DNA of 64,000 bases, taken from contig NZ_CP042467.1 in NCBI RefSeq assembly GCF_007993755.1, positions 558,001-622,000 on the forward strand, read 5' to 3'. The notes beneath the pieces were generated by a model. That model did no database searches, had not been told where the DNA came from, and worked only from the letters and a program-made list of their open reading frames with translations. Source of the DNA: Microvenator marinus. GTDB lineage: Bacteria > Myxococcota_A > Bradymonadia > Bradymonadales > Bradymonadaceae. This document shows positions 30,037-39,678 of this stretch, in pieces. Numbering within the stretch: the stretch's first letter is position 1; the number at the start of each line of letters is the position of its first letter. Position numbers and translations under genes: made by a program.

Positions 30037-30843
30037 ATGTCCAACGAAGAAATCCAAAAGATCACCCGAAGACTTCATAATCGCATGGGACGTGCGATTA
30101 AGGACTTTCAACTGCTCGAGGACCAAGACCGCGTTCTGGTATGTCTCTCTGGCGGCAAGGACTCCTACACTTTGCTCAAGCTTTTGATGGAATTGCAGTC
30201 GCGTGCGCCGGTGAAATTCGAGCTTGTGGCGTTCCACCTCGACCAAAAGCAGCCCGGATATCCAGCTGGGACCATGGAGTCTTACCTTCAAGACCTTGGG
30301 ATCGCGTGGGAGATTTGCGAGGAAGACACTTATTCGGTGGTACAGGAGAAGCTCGCGCCTGATGCAACCCCTTGCTCGCTCTGTTCAAGGCTGCGCCGTG
30401 GATTGATCTACAAGCACGCTGAGGCGCACGGGTGCAACAAGATTGCCCTTGGCCACCATCGTGATGACAGCATCGAAACGCTGCTCATGAACATGTTCCA
30501 CACCGGACAGATGCAAGGAATGCCTGCCAAATACACCACTGACGATGGGCGCTTCGAAGTGATTCGCCCCCTGATCTACGTGGCTGAACACGAGATCATC
30601 CAATACGCAGACCACGCTGGCTTTCCCATTATCCCTTGCAATCTCTGTGGCTCGATTGAAGGGCAGCGCAAGTTCATGAAGAACCTGCTCGACGACCTCG
30701 AAGGGCGTATCCCTCACGTTCGGCACAGCCTTTTGGCCTCCATGCAGAACGTACGAACCACACATTTGTTGGACCCGTCTCTCCTCGCCTCAGATGCTGA
30801 ACCCGCGCTTCCGAGCGCCGGTTGCGGCAACGAGCTCTTCTAG
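30037..30843 (+). CDS. ttcA: tRNA 2-thiocytidine(32) synthetase TtcA
   Basis: 268 residues. The PP-loop SGGKDSYTLLKLL (adenylating ATP site) and two CxxC pairs (TPCSLCSRLRRG and IPCNLCGS) that hold the iron-sulphur cluster are all present, matching TtcA, which thiolates cytidine 32 of some tRNAs. ATG 30037 has GGAG 6 bases upstream; a GTG at 30025 is an alternative. The MATE gene follows almost immediately. Confidence 0.95.
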   Translation: MSNEEIQKITRRLHNRMGRAIKDFQLLEDQDRVLVCLSGGKDSYTLLKLLMELQSRAPVKFELVAFHLDQKQPGYPAGTMESYLQDLGIAWEICEEDTYSVVQEKLAPDATPCSLCSRLRRGLIYKHAEAHGCNKIALGHHRDDSIETLLMNMFHTGQMQGMPAKYTTDDGRFEVIRPLIYVAEHEIIQYADHAGFPIIPCNLCGSIEGQRKFMKNLLDDLEGRIPHVRHSLLASMQNVRTTHLLDPSLLASDAEPALPSAGCGNELF

Positions 30844-30851
30844 AGCCACCT

Positions 30852-32267
30852 TTGAAAGTCAACGCGATCGATACCACCACGGGGCCCCTGGTCACGAAGT
30901 CCCTGCAGCTAGCCTGGCCGGCCGTGCTGCAAGCGATCTTGATCAATTTTTACGCGTTTAACGACTACCTCTTTGTTGGCATGACCGACGACCACGCGGC
31001 CACAGCCGCGCTTTCGTCGTGCTTTGCGATTCTCATCATCCAGTACACACTCACCCGCATCATTCCCACCGGCGGCACCACGCTGATCGCGCATTACACT
31101 GGCGCGAAGGATTTGGACCGTGTTGCACGCGTCTTTCGCTCTTCCATGAGTGCTAGTCTACTTTGGGGATTTGTCGTCGCGGGGGTCTCCCTGGCAGGTC
31201 TTGATTGGATCGTGGCGGTAAACAACGCTTCTCCCGAGGTTTCTGCACGCATTGCCGACTACCTCTGGGTCCTGCTCGCCAGTACTCCCGCATTTGCGCT
31301 CATGGTTGTGGTGGACGGGACGTTTCGAGCTCGGGGAAACATGAAGGTGCCGCTGACTCTAGAAGTGGCGAGTTTGGTGCTCAATACGTTTCTGAACTGG
31401 GTGTTGGTCCTTGGGAACCTGGGCGCACCGGCGATGGGTATAGAGGGTGCCGCAATTGCGACCGCGATTAGCCGCCTTCTGCCTGGCATCGTGGGGCTCC
31501 TACTTATGTTGAGAGGACATCTTGGATTCGAGGTGCTTACAAATGCACGAGCTTTAGCGTGGATTCCTGAGCTCGACCTAGTCAGACGGATGGTTCGCAT
31601 CGGCTTCTTCGAGAGTATGTCCAGTGCGCTCTATGGCGTGGTCTACATCGTGCTGAATCGAATGGCTGGTGAGCTTGGAAGCGCTGCTCAAGGTGGTCTT
31701 GGTGCGGGCTTACGTGGCATCGAATGGTTGGGATTTGCCTTCGCGGACGGGTTTCTGACCGCAAGTGTCACGGTTGTCGGCCAAAACCTTGGAGCTGGAA
31801 AGCCCAAGCGAGCATGGCACGGAGCGTGGCTCAACGCGGCCCTCTCGGCGCTCACATGTCAACTTGTGGGCGTCGCTTTCCTACTCTTCCCCCAAGAACT
31901 ATCGGCGTTGGTAACTTCGGATCCTGAGACGCTTCGATATGCCACAGAATACGTCTATATCATCGGCTGGGTGATGTGGGCGGTCGGGTTTGAAATGGCC
32001 TTCTATGGCGTCTTCACTGGCTGGGGACGTACTGAAATCACACTTTTAGTATCCGGTTTGACGAACATCTTGAGGATACCTCTTGCAGTGCTTCTGCTCT
32101 TTGGCGCGAGTTCTTTTGTCAGCGGGATGCAGTGGTCGATCTTCGGGGTTGGAAGTGCGCCGGAGGTGGTCGGCGAGTTCAGTGCGCTCGCCTGGGTGAT
32201 TGGCTCGACGGCGGTCCTTAAGGCCCTGATTTATATCGTGTACATGGCGCGCCGTCGCTCCCTCTGA
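30852..32267 (+). CDS. MATE-family multidrug/toxin efflux transporter
   Basis: About 471 residues with twelve hydrophobic segments in two homologous halves, typical MATE (NorM-like) exporters driven by Na+ or H+. It lies 8 bp after ttcA. The start is uncertain: no ATG is available before the first helix, and TTG codons at 30822 and 30852 are in frame; the latter avoids overlap with ttcA and leaves a short polar leader before TKSLQLAWPAVLQAI. The substrate is unknown. Confidence 0.88.
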   Translation: MKVNAIDTTTGPLVTKSLQLAWPAVLQAILINFYAFNDYLFVGMTDDHAATAALSSCFAILIIQYTLTRIIPTGGTTLIAHYTGAKDLDRVARVFRSSMSASLLWGFVVAGVSLAGLDWIVAVNNASPEVSARIADYLWVLLASTPAFALMVVVDGTFRARGNMKVPLTLEVASLVLNTFLNWVLVLGNLGAPAMGIEGAAIATAISRLLPGIVGLLLMLRGHLGFEVLTNARALAWIPELDLVRRMVRIGFFESMSSALYGVVYIVLNRMAGELGSAAQGGLGAGLRGIEWLGFAFADGFLTASVTVVGQNLGAGKPKRAWHGAWLNAALSALTCQLVGVAFLLFPQELSALVTSDPETLRYATEYVYIIGWVMWAVGFEMAFYGVFTGWGRTEITLLVSGLTNILRIPLAVLLLFGASSFVSGMQWSIFGVGSAPEVVGEFSALAWVIGSTAVLKALIYIVYMARRRSL

Positions 32268-32277
32268 GTCCCCTCTT

Positions 32278-32643
32278 CTACTTGTTAATCGCAACCAAGA
32301 GCAGGCAAATCCAGCCCACGATGAACGCCACGCCACCAATTGGGGTAATCGCCCCCAACATGCGAATTCCCGTAAAGGCCATCGTGTAGAGTGACCCGGA
32401 AAAAAGAAGAATGCCCGCCACAAACGACCAGCCGGCGACTGTAGCTGCTTGTGATTGCGTCTCACCCACCAACCAGGCCACAGCGAGCAATGCCAATGCG
32501 TGGTACATCTGATACTGGGCAGCCGTCTCGAAGACCTCGAAAAGTCTCGGCTCAAGTTTGCCTTTCAGCGCATGGGCACCAAAAGCACCTGCCGCTACGG
32601 AAAGCCCGCCAAAGACGCTACCCAACAATAAGAAAATCTTCAT
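32278..32643 (-). CDS. DUF423 small membrane protein
   Basis: 121 residues with four hydrophobic segments and the family pattern GSVFGGLSVAAGAFGAHALKGKL near the N-terminus, matching DUF423 (YgdD-like). Inner-membrane protein of unknown role. It follows the DUF4349 gene by 6 bp on the same strand and converges with the MATE gene with a 10-bp gap. Confidence 0.9.
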   Translation of the reverse strand: MKIFLLLGSVFGGLSVAAGAFGAHALKGKLEPRLFEVFETAAQYQMYHALALLAVAWLVGETQSQAATVAGWSFVAGILLFSGSLYTMAFTGIRMLGAITPIGGVAFIVGWICLLLVAINK

Positions 32644-32649
32644 AACGAC

Positions 32650-33402
32650 CTACTTCGATTTACGACTCGAAAAGAAACGCCAAACGCCTAAGAGCAAACC
32701 TAGGCCCACGAGGAGCGGAAAGAGCGCAAAACCTGCACGGATGAGGCCGCCCGTCACAAAGGCGGTGATTTCGGCGCCGTCCTCAAAAGCGGAAGTCACT
32801 TGGCCAAACCCGCCCGGCTTCTCCTCCATCAACACAAGGTGAATCGTGGACATTTCCACTTGGGAGTTTAAGGCCTTTGCACGCCCATCCAACGAATCGA
32901 TCTCAGCGCGAACTCGCGCGAGTTCACGTTCTATCTCGAGGATTTCTGAGACGGTCTGCGCTTGTTGAAGGAGTTCATTCAGTCTGCCTTCAAGTGCGCG
33001 CTGATTTTTTAGCTTCGCCGCGAGGTCAACCGTTTCCCCCGTCACATCCTTGGTAGAAACCGACTGCGAAACCACCTCACCAAGGCCAGCCAACGCGCTC
33101 ATCGCTGAATCGAACTTTGATTCAGGGACGCGCAAACTCATGGTCATACGACGGGTGTCGTAGTCTGAGAGTTCGCTGGTTTCTATGTATCCCTCGGCAT
33201 CGCCAATCAGTTTCTCAACTGACTTATGCGCACTTTCGAGACTCTCGAGCTCGATGGTAATCGACCCATTTTTGATGATCTGCCGAGGCGAATCGCCGTC
33301 TGCGCTCTCCTCTTGTGCGGGTGGCGGCGGTGGCTCCTGTTTAGACTGGCAACCGACTGCCAAAGCCAAAGATATCAACAATAAGAATGCCCAATATTTC
33401 AT
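32650..33402 (-). CDS. DUF4349 lipoprotein
   Basis: 250 residues. A lipoprotein signal (MKYWAFLLLISLALAVGC) is followed by a Pro/Glu linker, the DUF4349 domain (IIKNGSITIELESLESA... VPESKFDSAMSALAGLGEVVSQSV), a coiled-coil stretch (about 135-185) and a C-terminal membrane helix, so it is tethered at both ends. ATG 33402 has GGAG 5 bases upstream; the much longer frame from 33894 is antisense to the next gene and rejected. Role unknown. Confidence 0.88.
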   Translation of the reverse strand: MKYWAFLLLISLALAVGCQSKQEPPPPPAQEESADGDSPRQIIKNGSITIELESLESAHKSVEKLIGDAEGYIETSELSDYDTRRMTMSLRVPESKFDSAMSALAGLGEVVSQSVSTKDVTGETVDLAAKLKNQRALEGRLNELLQQAQTVSEILEIERELARVRAEIDSLDGRAKALNSQVEMSTIHLVLMEEKPGGFGQVTSAFEDGAEITAFVTGGLIRAGFALFPLLVGLGLLLGVWRFFSSRKSK

Positions 33403-33553
33403 TTCTACTCCATGCTCTCTGGCGAAAACATAGCAGACCACAGCGTGGAATGCTCTTTGAGAAATCTCGGACGGAGGCCTCGGGCCCACTTTGAATTTTC
33501 TCGAGAATCCACACGTCTTTATGGTTGAGATGAACGTGCCAACGGAGGCAACC

Positions 33554-34246
33554 ATGAGTAGATGTAAACATGAAATTCCAGGAAACGCGATGTACTGCCC
33601 CTTTTGCGGAGCACGTAATGAGGCCGCTCCAGTGAATATGGGACCTCTACAATCACTCATCGAGTCCTCGGACGTAGACGTAGAGCTTGACGATGTGCCC
33701 GGACGCTCACGCATTGGCGTGCTTTTGGCCGGATTGGCTCTCGCCGGCGTAATCGGGCTTACTGCGATTGTGTCGCTTACCGTTTCAGATTCAGAGCCTG
33801 CGCCAGCGCAACCAGCCGAAGTCATCGCTGAGGTTGTGGAAATCCCCGCAGAAATCACTCCGGAGTTCAGCGCACAAAACCTGCAAATCCACACCCAATC
33901 CGGCGTGGCAGAACTGAGCTATATGGGCTCACCGCTCATCGCCTTCAGTTCGCATCAAGGCAGCCGCTACGACTCAGTGGAAGAACGCGCGGAGGCCATG
34001 AAGCTTAGAATGAGTCATGCGTTTGCGTCCGAAGCGACCCCGAAATTCCGAGCCAAAATGGTGGATGGAGCGTACCAAGTGGTCTGGCAGAAAGCCGACT
34101 CGGACTTCCTCATCACCGACATCACCAGGTCAGATGTCAAGAATTGGGAGAAAGTAAACGGAAACTCGTCAGAGGCAATCCTCGCGAACCTCGTCGCGGA
34201 CCGGCTCAACTTTCTCCTTTCCTTAGAGCCCGTTCCAAGGGCTTGA
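33554..34246 (+). CDS. Zinc-ribbon single-pass membrane protein
   Basis: 230 residues. A short N-terminal zinc ribbon (C-x-H ... CPFCGARN, residues 4-22) is followed by an acidic linker, one membrane helix (about 55-77) and a C-terminal domain of about 150 residues outside. The start is fixed by GGAGG directly before ATG. No family recognised for the C-terminal domain, which resembles a secreted alpha/beta fold. Convergent with the M28 peptidase, one base apart. Confidence 0.75.
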   Translation: MSRCKHEIPGNAMYCPFCGARNEAAPVNMGPLQSLIESSDVDVELDDVPGRSRIGVLLAGLALAGVIGLTAIVSLTVSDSEPAPAQPAEVIAEVVEIPAEITPEFSAQNLQIHTQSGVAELSYMGSPLIAFSSHQGSRYDSVEERAEAMKLRMSHAFASEATPKFRAKMVDGAYQVVWQKADSDFLITDITRSDVKNWEKVNGNSSEAILANLVADRLNFLLSLEPVPRA

Positions 34247-34247
34247 A

Positions 34248-37076
34248 TTACTTCTTCGCCTCCCCGAGAACCGCATTGAGTTCCAGTGGTTTTCCATCCC
34301 TCAACACTTTCACAACGACCTCTTGGCCCGCCTTGTGTTGACGCAAAGCGAACGCGAAGTCTTGTAGTGATGTCACATCAAACTCGCCGAACTTGACGAT
34401 GATGTCGTCCTTCTTGAGCCCCGCCTTATCAGCAGCACTTCCCGGCCTAGCGCCGCTAACCTTGACCCCTGGCTGGTTTGGGTCGCCGAACGAAGGAATG
34501 GAGCCAAAGCTTGGACCGTAGCCTCTTGAGCCGTCGCCGCCGCGGTCACCCTGCGCCGTGTTCTTAAGGGCGACATAGGTGGGCGCTTCCGTTTGATTCG
34601 CCAGCTCATGGACCGCGCGCAGCGCCATCGTGGCCACGTCCACCATACCTTCGGTGTTTAGCGTCTCCGGGGTGTCGTCCGGCGTATGGTAGGCATCGTG
34701 GACGCCTGTAAAGAAGGCGAGCACAGGCACATTGGCGAGCGTAAAGGACATGTGGTCGCTCGGTCCAAATCCGCTCGGGTCCAGCATCAGGTTAAGCCCC
34801 AAGCCAGCCGATGCTCGTCGGACGGTTTCGCGAAGCGTCATCCCCGTTCCAACGCCCATCACATGTAAGGTTTTTTCCCGAAGGCGCCCCACCATATCGA
34901 GATTCACCATCGCCGCGATTTTGCGGTCCTTCAGGGGACCAGCGCCCACAAAGTGCGAGCTTCCGAGAAGTCCTGACTCCTCCGCACTAAAGCCAATGAA
35001 CACGATATCGCGTTGCCGAGGTTGATCTTTGAGCAGACGAGCCAACTCGAGCATGGTCGCGACACCAGATGCGTTATCGTCTGCTCCGGGATGCACTGCT
35101 TGAACGCCAGGCCTCATGCTCCCTTCGCCTCCCATACCTAGGTGGTCGTAGTGTGCTCCGACCACGAGCACCTCCGCGTTATCGTTTCCGGACGGTAGCA
35201 TCCCGACAATATTCGCGACTTCGCCCCGTTGACGTTCAATCTGAACCTTGAGTTTGACCTTGCCCATGTCTCGACCATTGCCCCGATACCGCTCAAGCTC
35301 CGAGACTTTGTTGCCGTAGAGGTCAATCATGGCCTGCCAAGTCAAATGCACCACAGGAATCCCGAGTTCCGACGTCACTCCCGAGAACTGAATCAGCGTA
35401 TCCGTTTCTTGGCCGCGTGGTCTTGGGTTCGCGATGATGACCGCGGCCGCACCTTGATGACGCGCCTGAATGGCCTTGTATCTAAGGTCGCTCTCTCGCA
35501 CCGGATTCTTTCCTTCGAACCGACTCTTTTCGTCGTCGCGCTCAGGCTCGTAGCGAAACATCATGACCACTTTTCCACTCACATCGATGGGCTTTTCGTC
35601 GCGGTCTTTGTAATCATCATGGTCGTACTCATTGCTTTGAATGCCCCACCCCACCCAGACCACGTCGCCTTCCACCTCACCGGAAGACGAGAAAGGGAGC
35701 GGCCTAAACGCTTTGGGACCCAGGGTCTTCTTATCGAGCTCAAACGCAGCAGTTTTGACCTTGGACGAAACTGCGACCTCAAAGGGGTCACGATACGAAC
35801 CGCCGAGAGGTGCCAAGCCGATCTCTTTGAATTGGGCCTCCAACCATTGACCTGCCTTCTCGAGGCCAGGTGTACCAAGCCCACGGCCCGCCATTTCTTC
35901 GGTAGTTAGGCTTTGAACGTCAGACATGAGTCGTTCAGCACTGATTCCGGCCGTTTTGGATTCTACGAAATCAGGCGCTACGTCTGTCCAATCGGCCACA
36001 AAGACGTTGGTTTCACCGTCTTCTTCCCCATCTCTATTCGAGGCAAAGATGAGCTTGGAGCCGTCGTAGGAAAACATCGGGAACGAATCGAAGAGAGGAC
36101 TGTAGGTAACCCTCTCAAGCCCGCTTCCATCCACGTTGATGAGGTAAAGGTCGAAGTTTCGGCCCCCTGGATCATCCATATTTGAGGAGAAGATGATTCG
36201 CTGTCCGTCGGGATGGAAATAGGGAGCAAAATTGGCCGAACCGTTGGCCAAGATCTCGCGCTTGTCCGTTCCGTCGGCATTCATCACCATAAGGTTCATT
36301 ACCCCAGGCCGCACCAAGTTCTGGTCACGTAACTTTCGGTAGTCTTCCAAATCCTCGCCGGTTGGATGGTTAGCGCGGTAGACGATCTTGGAGCCGTCTC
36401 GACTAAAGAAGGCACCACCGTCATAGCCTTCCTCGGTGGTGAGTTGCTTGAGGTCGCTCCCGTCGATATTCATCGACCAGATGTCGACATCTCCACTCCT
36501 GAGGCTGGTAAAGAGGATCCGATCCCCTTGAGGTGAGACCACAGCCTCAGCATCGTAGCCGGGGTGAGGGGCGAGCACCTCAGGGTTTTCGCCGTTCGGG
36601 CCGGCTTTGTAGATTTCGAAGTCCGCAAGCAAGGGCCAAACGTAGCCTTTCGAATGGTCAGGCTTCGGCGGACACGTCTTCTGAGTTGCATGACTTGAAC
36701 TATAAATTATCCCAGAGTTGTCTGGTAGAATGAACGAACAGGTGGTCCGGCCGAGGCCGGTAGAGACGAGGCGTTGGTTGCTTCCATCCGCCTCCATGCG
36801 GAAAATCTGATCACATTGGAAACCTTCGCGCGTAGCCTGGAAAATGATCTCTTGGCCATCGGCGGAGAAATACGCCTCCGCATTTTCCCCGCCGCTCGTA
36901 AGCTTGCGAAGATTCTGGAGTCTCCATTCACCGTTCAGTATCGTGGCTTTGGCAGCATTCGGAGGCGACTTTTCTTTTATAGGCTCGGGACTTGGTGGAT
37001 TCGTCGAGCATGAAAAAGCCGTGAGGCCCAGAAAAAGTGCCGCTGAGATTAAAATTTTCATTGGACTTTTTTGCAT
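34248..37076 (-). CDS. Lipoprotein M28 peptidase with TolB-like propeller, PA and PDZ domains
   Basis: 942 residues. A lipoprotein signal (ISAALFLGLTAFSC) leads into TolB/PD40-like beta-propeller repeats (about 45-370, e.g. GQRIIFSSNMDDPGGRNFDLY). A PA-like insert follows (HQGAAAVIIANPRP). The M28 zinc aminopeptidase domain has the metal ligands in VGAHYDHLG, HPGADDNASG, SAEESG, NLDMVG and DAYHTPDD. A C-terminal PDZ domain ends it (ARPGSAADKAGLKKDDIIVKFG). All catalytic ligands look intact, so it should cleave N-terminal residues from peptides in the envelope. ATG 37076 has AGGA; 37061 is an alternative. Confidence 0.93.
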   Translation of the reverse strand: MQKSPMKILISAALFLGLTAFSCSTNPPSPEPIKEKSPPNAAKATILNGEWRLQNLRKLTSGGENAEAYFSADGQEIIFQATREGFQCDQIFRMEADGSNQRLVSTGLGRTTCSFILPDNSGIIYSSSHATQKTCPPKPDHSKGYVWPLLADFEIYKAGPNGENPEVLAPHPGYDAEAVVSPQGDRILFTSLRSGDVDIWSMNIDGSDLKQLTTEEGYDGGAFFSRDGSKIVYRANHPTGEDLEDYRKLRDQNLVRPGVMNLMVMNADGTDKREILANGSANFAPYFHPDGQRIIFSSNMDDPGGRNFDLYLINVDGSGLERVTYSPLFDSFPMFSYDGSKLIFASNRDGEEDGETNVFVADWTDVAPDFVESKTAGISAERLMSDVQSLTTEEMAGRGLGTPGLEKAGQWLEAQFKEIGLAPLGGSYRDPFEVAVSSKVKTAAFELDKKTLGPKAFRPLPFSSSGEVEGDVVWVGWGIQSNEYDHDDYKDRDEKPIDVSGKVVMMFRYEPERDDEKSRFEGKNPVRESDLRYKAIQARHQGAAAVIIANPRPRGQETDTLIQFSGVTSELGIPVVHLTWQAMIDLYGNKVSELERYRGNGRDMGKVKLKVQIERQRGEVANIVGMLPSGNDNAEVLVVGAHYDHLGMGGEGSMRPGVQAVHPGADDNASGVATMLELARLLKDQPRQRDIVFIGFSAEESGLLGSSHFVGAGPLKDRKIAAMVNLDMVGRLREKTLHVMGVGTGMTLRETVRRASAGLGLNLMLDPSGFGPSDHMSFTLANVPVLAFFTGVHDAYHTPDDTPETLNTEGMVDVATMALRAVHELANQTEAPTYVALKNTAQGDRGGDGSRGYGPSFGSIPSFGDPNQPGVKVSGARPGSAADKAGLKKDDIIVKFGEFDVTSLQDFAFALRQHKAGQEVVVKVLRDGKPLELNAVLGEAKK

Positions 37077-37125
37077 CGGTGTTCCTGTTTATACTAGTAG
37101 TCCTAAGGGAGGACGGAATTCTGAG

Positions 37126-37731
37126 ATGAAGTACCTAATTATATTTTCAATGTCACTCGTGGGTGTGGTTGGATGTAAGTCTGAGCCCACCGATGTAATT
37201 GCGCCTAGCGCTCAGGCAGTCATGCTGCCGGCAGCCGCGCAAGTTCCCGAAGTACCGGCTGCTGAAGAAGTGGCCGCGAAAAACTCATTCCACTACTCGC
37301 CGTTTGTGGTGCAGGTCCAAGGGTCGAAGTATTTTCAGAGTATTTCGTTCAAGGACGTCGGGCTTCAGCGCCCGGAATCTGACCCCAATGACCCAGTACT
37401 AGAGGCAATTGCGGAATCTCTCTCTCTGCATCTGACCGAGGATGGAGAAGGTCTGATGACCCGCGTCGCCTACGATGAAGCGCAACTCGATCCTGGCAAC
37501 CACACAGCATGTGGCCAGAATCACATCTATGTGGACGTGTGGCGCAAAGGGGAGCGTGGCTGGGGCTACTCGCTCTGGTCGGGCTGTGGAGAAGAGTCCA
37601 ATTTCGAATGGCGAGAAATCCCTGACGCACCCGCCGGTGAGATTGTCGACGAGGTGGAGCCGCTAACCCAAGCGATTGCTGAAAGCCTAAGAGCCGCATC
37701 TAAGTCGGAGTGTTTCACCAAGGCGTGTTGA
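37126..37731 (+). CDS. Predicted lipoprotein, unknown function
   Basis: 201 residues beginning MKYLIIFSMSLVGVVGC, a lipoprotein signal with lipobox VVGC, then an Ala/Pro-rich linker and a soluble domain of about 140 residues containing several cysteines. A longer frame from 36844 exists only as antisense to the peptidase. It is transcribed toward the LpoA-like gene, 55 bp away. No family recognised. Confidence 0.72.
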   Translation: MKYLIIFSMSLVGVVGCKSEPTDVIAPSAQAVMLPAAAQVPEVPAAEEVAAKNSFHYSPFVVQVQGSKYFQSISFKDVGLQRPESDPNDPVLEAIAESLSLHLTEDGEGLMTRVAYDEAQLDPGNHTACGQNHIYVDVWRKGERGWGYSLWSGCGEESNFEWREIPDAPAGEIVDEVEPLTQAIAESLRAASKSECFTKAC

Positions 37732-37786
37732 AACTTTCCTTTAGCTCGTTCTGTGATACCTCTGAGGGGCTTATTTAGGAGTGCCT

Positions 37787-39676
37787 ATGCGGTCGATTCG
37801 ACTCTTGGGAATATGCCTCGTCCTCGGACTATCTCTGGGCTGTTCGTCGTCCAAGCCAAAATCAGAAACCATAGTGATGGAGCCAGTTAGGGCAAATTCA
37901 CCTGCGGCGCAGAAAACCTATGACGAAGGTATTGGCTACCTTGGTGAAGGCCGATGGTCCGACGCACGCGAACTCTTTCTCGGGCTTCAGTCCGAGTTTC
38001 CAGATGACCCCATTGCCGCGGTTGCCGAACTCTATATCGGCCGCGCGATGCTCGGGGACTTCGATGTTCCTGAACAGGACCTAAGAGCGGCCCTGAGTGT
38101 GTTTGCTGGCCTTGGTGCGGATGATTCTGTGGACTCCCGCGTACGATTTGCAGCGATGGTTTATCGAGGAAGCACCATGGTGCTTCTCGGCCAATCTGAA
38201 GAGGCGCTCGACTATTTGGCACGCGAAGCCAGTCCATCACTAAGCCCGAACGTCATCGAAACCGATCGCAAGGACGCGTGGGCCTTGCTTATCGAAGCAT
38301 TTAGCACTCGGAACAAGCCAGAACATACGGTCTTGGCCAGTGAACGTGCGATCTCCGAGTACGAAGCTTTGCGCACACTCGCCTTGCCGCGGGCATTTCA
38401 AGCGGTGGAAAGCGTTCCCGAGGACGTTCGTGTATCGTGGACAAGTGCTGATTCCGTGGTTCTGAGAGCGGTTTCGACCTGGCACCACGCGAGGCTTCAA
38501 ATCGCCGAAGGAAAGAACCCAGAAGATTTGAGCGAGCTCGTCGCGCGCGGTGTGATGGCTCTTCGCTCAATCGGCGAGAATGAAAAGGCTGACGAACTGG
38601 GACAATTGAGGGCAGTGCGCGCCCCATCTGGCCCATTGAGAATCGGCCTCTTACTACCACAAAGCGGTCCAAATCGTGCCGTAGGCAAACGAGCGATGCG
38701 CGGAGCCATGCTCGCGAAAGACGCATTTGACCCCGCGGTTGCAGATGGAATTACCCTGGTCGTGGCGGATGCTGCCGGAGATCTAAATGCCGCGTTTCAG
38801 ATGTTCGAAGATGCAGGCGTCGTCGGTATTGTAGGTCCCCTCGACGCGTCGAAGAATTCTGAGATTTCCTTGATGGCGCGCGAGGCCGAAATTCCGGTTC
38901 TATCCCTGACGAACGAGATTGCTCCTGATCCAGATTCATGGGTGTTTAGAAATTTCCTTGATGCTGAGACCGAGGCCAGGCTGATGGCGCAAACGGCCCG
39001 CCAGACTTTAGGTCAAACCGAGGCCCATGTTGTCTATCCCGATATCGGATACGGTCGGCGCATGGCGAGCGTCTTCCAAACAGAATTTGAGTCACTTGGC
39101 GGAACGGTTAAGAGTCACACCTATGACAGAAACGCGAGAGATTATTCATCGCTTGCTTCCAAGGTTTCCGCCCAGAAACCTCAAACAATCTTCATTCCAG
39201 ATTCGGCGTCAAAAGTCGCGGAGCTAAGCGCGTTTTTTGCCAACGCGAACGTCTGGGGCAAGTCCCAAGACTCGCGTCCTTCTACCGATGGCCGAACTCG
39301 CGTGTTCTACCTCGGTACTAGTCTTTGGCGAGACCCGCTCCTTCTCAAACAAGCTCAGACTTATGTTCAGGGCGCTATCTTCCCAGTTTGGCTCTCTGAA
39401 TCCGACCAGGCGAGGTCCCTTGTTAACGACTATAAGAACCAGTGGGAAACGGAACCAAATGACCTTGAGACCTTCACGTTTGATAGCGTCATGATGCTCA
39501 TTCATGCGTTGGAAAACACGGACGTGCGCACCGGCGAGGAGCTTCGAGAATTCCTCTTGAGGGATCTGGATTACGTTGGTGCCACAGGACGCGTTACATT
39601 CTCTGAGGATGGTGCTTCGTCTAGAACACCGACCATCCTTGAGGTTGGTGAGCAACTCAAGACCTTCGAGCCATAG
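37787..39676 (+). CDS. LpoA-like / penicillin-binding-protein activator lipoprotein
   Basis: 629 residues. The lipoprotein signal ends in LGLSLGC. The N-terminal half is TPR-like (ARELFLGLQSEFPDDPIAAVAELYIGRAML), and the C-terminal half is a periplasmic-binding fold (PLRIGLLLPQSGPNRAVGKRAMRGAMLAKDAF, GIVGPLDASKN). This is the layout of LpoA, which activates penicillin-binding proteins, and of LivK-like binding lipoproteins. Which it is cannot be decided. ATG 37787 has AGGAG 5 bases upstream. The barrel gene follows 2 bp later and is probably co-translated. Confidence 0.85.
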   Translation: MRSIRLLGICLVLGLSLGCSSSKPKSETIVMEPVRANSPAAQKTYDEGIGYLGEGRWSDARELFLGLQSEFPDDPIAAVAELYIGRAMLGDFDVPEQDLRAALSVFAGLGADDSVDSRVRFAAMVYRGSTMVLLGQSEEALDYLAREASPSLSPNVIETDRKDAWALLIEAFSTRNKPEHTVLASERAISEYEALRTLALPRAFQAVESVPEDVRVSWTSADSVVLRAVSTWHHARLQIAEGKNPEDLSELVARGVMALRSIGENEKADELGQLRAVRAPSGPLRIGLLLPQSGPNRAVGKRAMRGAMLAKDAFDPAVADGITLVVADAAGDLNAAFQMFEDAGVVGIVGPLDASKNSEISLMAREAEIPVLSLTNEIAPDPDSWVFRNFLDAETEARLMAQTARQTLGQTEAHVVYPDIGYGRRMASVFQTEFESLGGTVKSHTYDRNARDYSSLASKVSAQKPQTIFIPDSASKVAELSAFFANANVWGKSQDSRPSTDGRTRVFYLGTSLWRDPLLLKQAQTYVQGAIFPVWLSESDQARSLVNDYKNQWETEPNDLETFTFDSVMMLIHALENTDVRTGEELREFLLRDLDYVGATGRVTFSEDGASSRTPTILEVGEQLKTFEP

Positions 39677-39678
39677 CG

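Noticed and set aside
33403-33894. Upstream extension of the DUF4349 gene
   Set aside because: Antisense to the zinc-ribbon gene; the lipoprotein signal and GGAG place the start at 33402.
37060-37125. Promoter TTGCAT...TATACT before the 201-aa lipoprotein
   Set aside because: Spacer of only 13 bp is too short for a housekeeping promoter.
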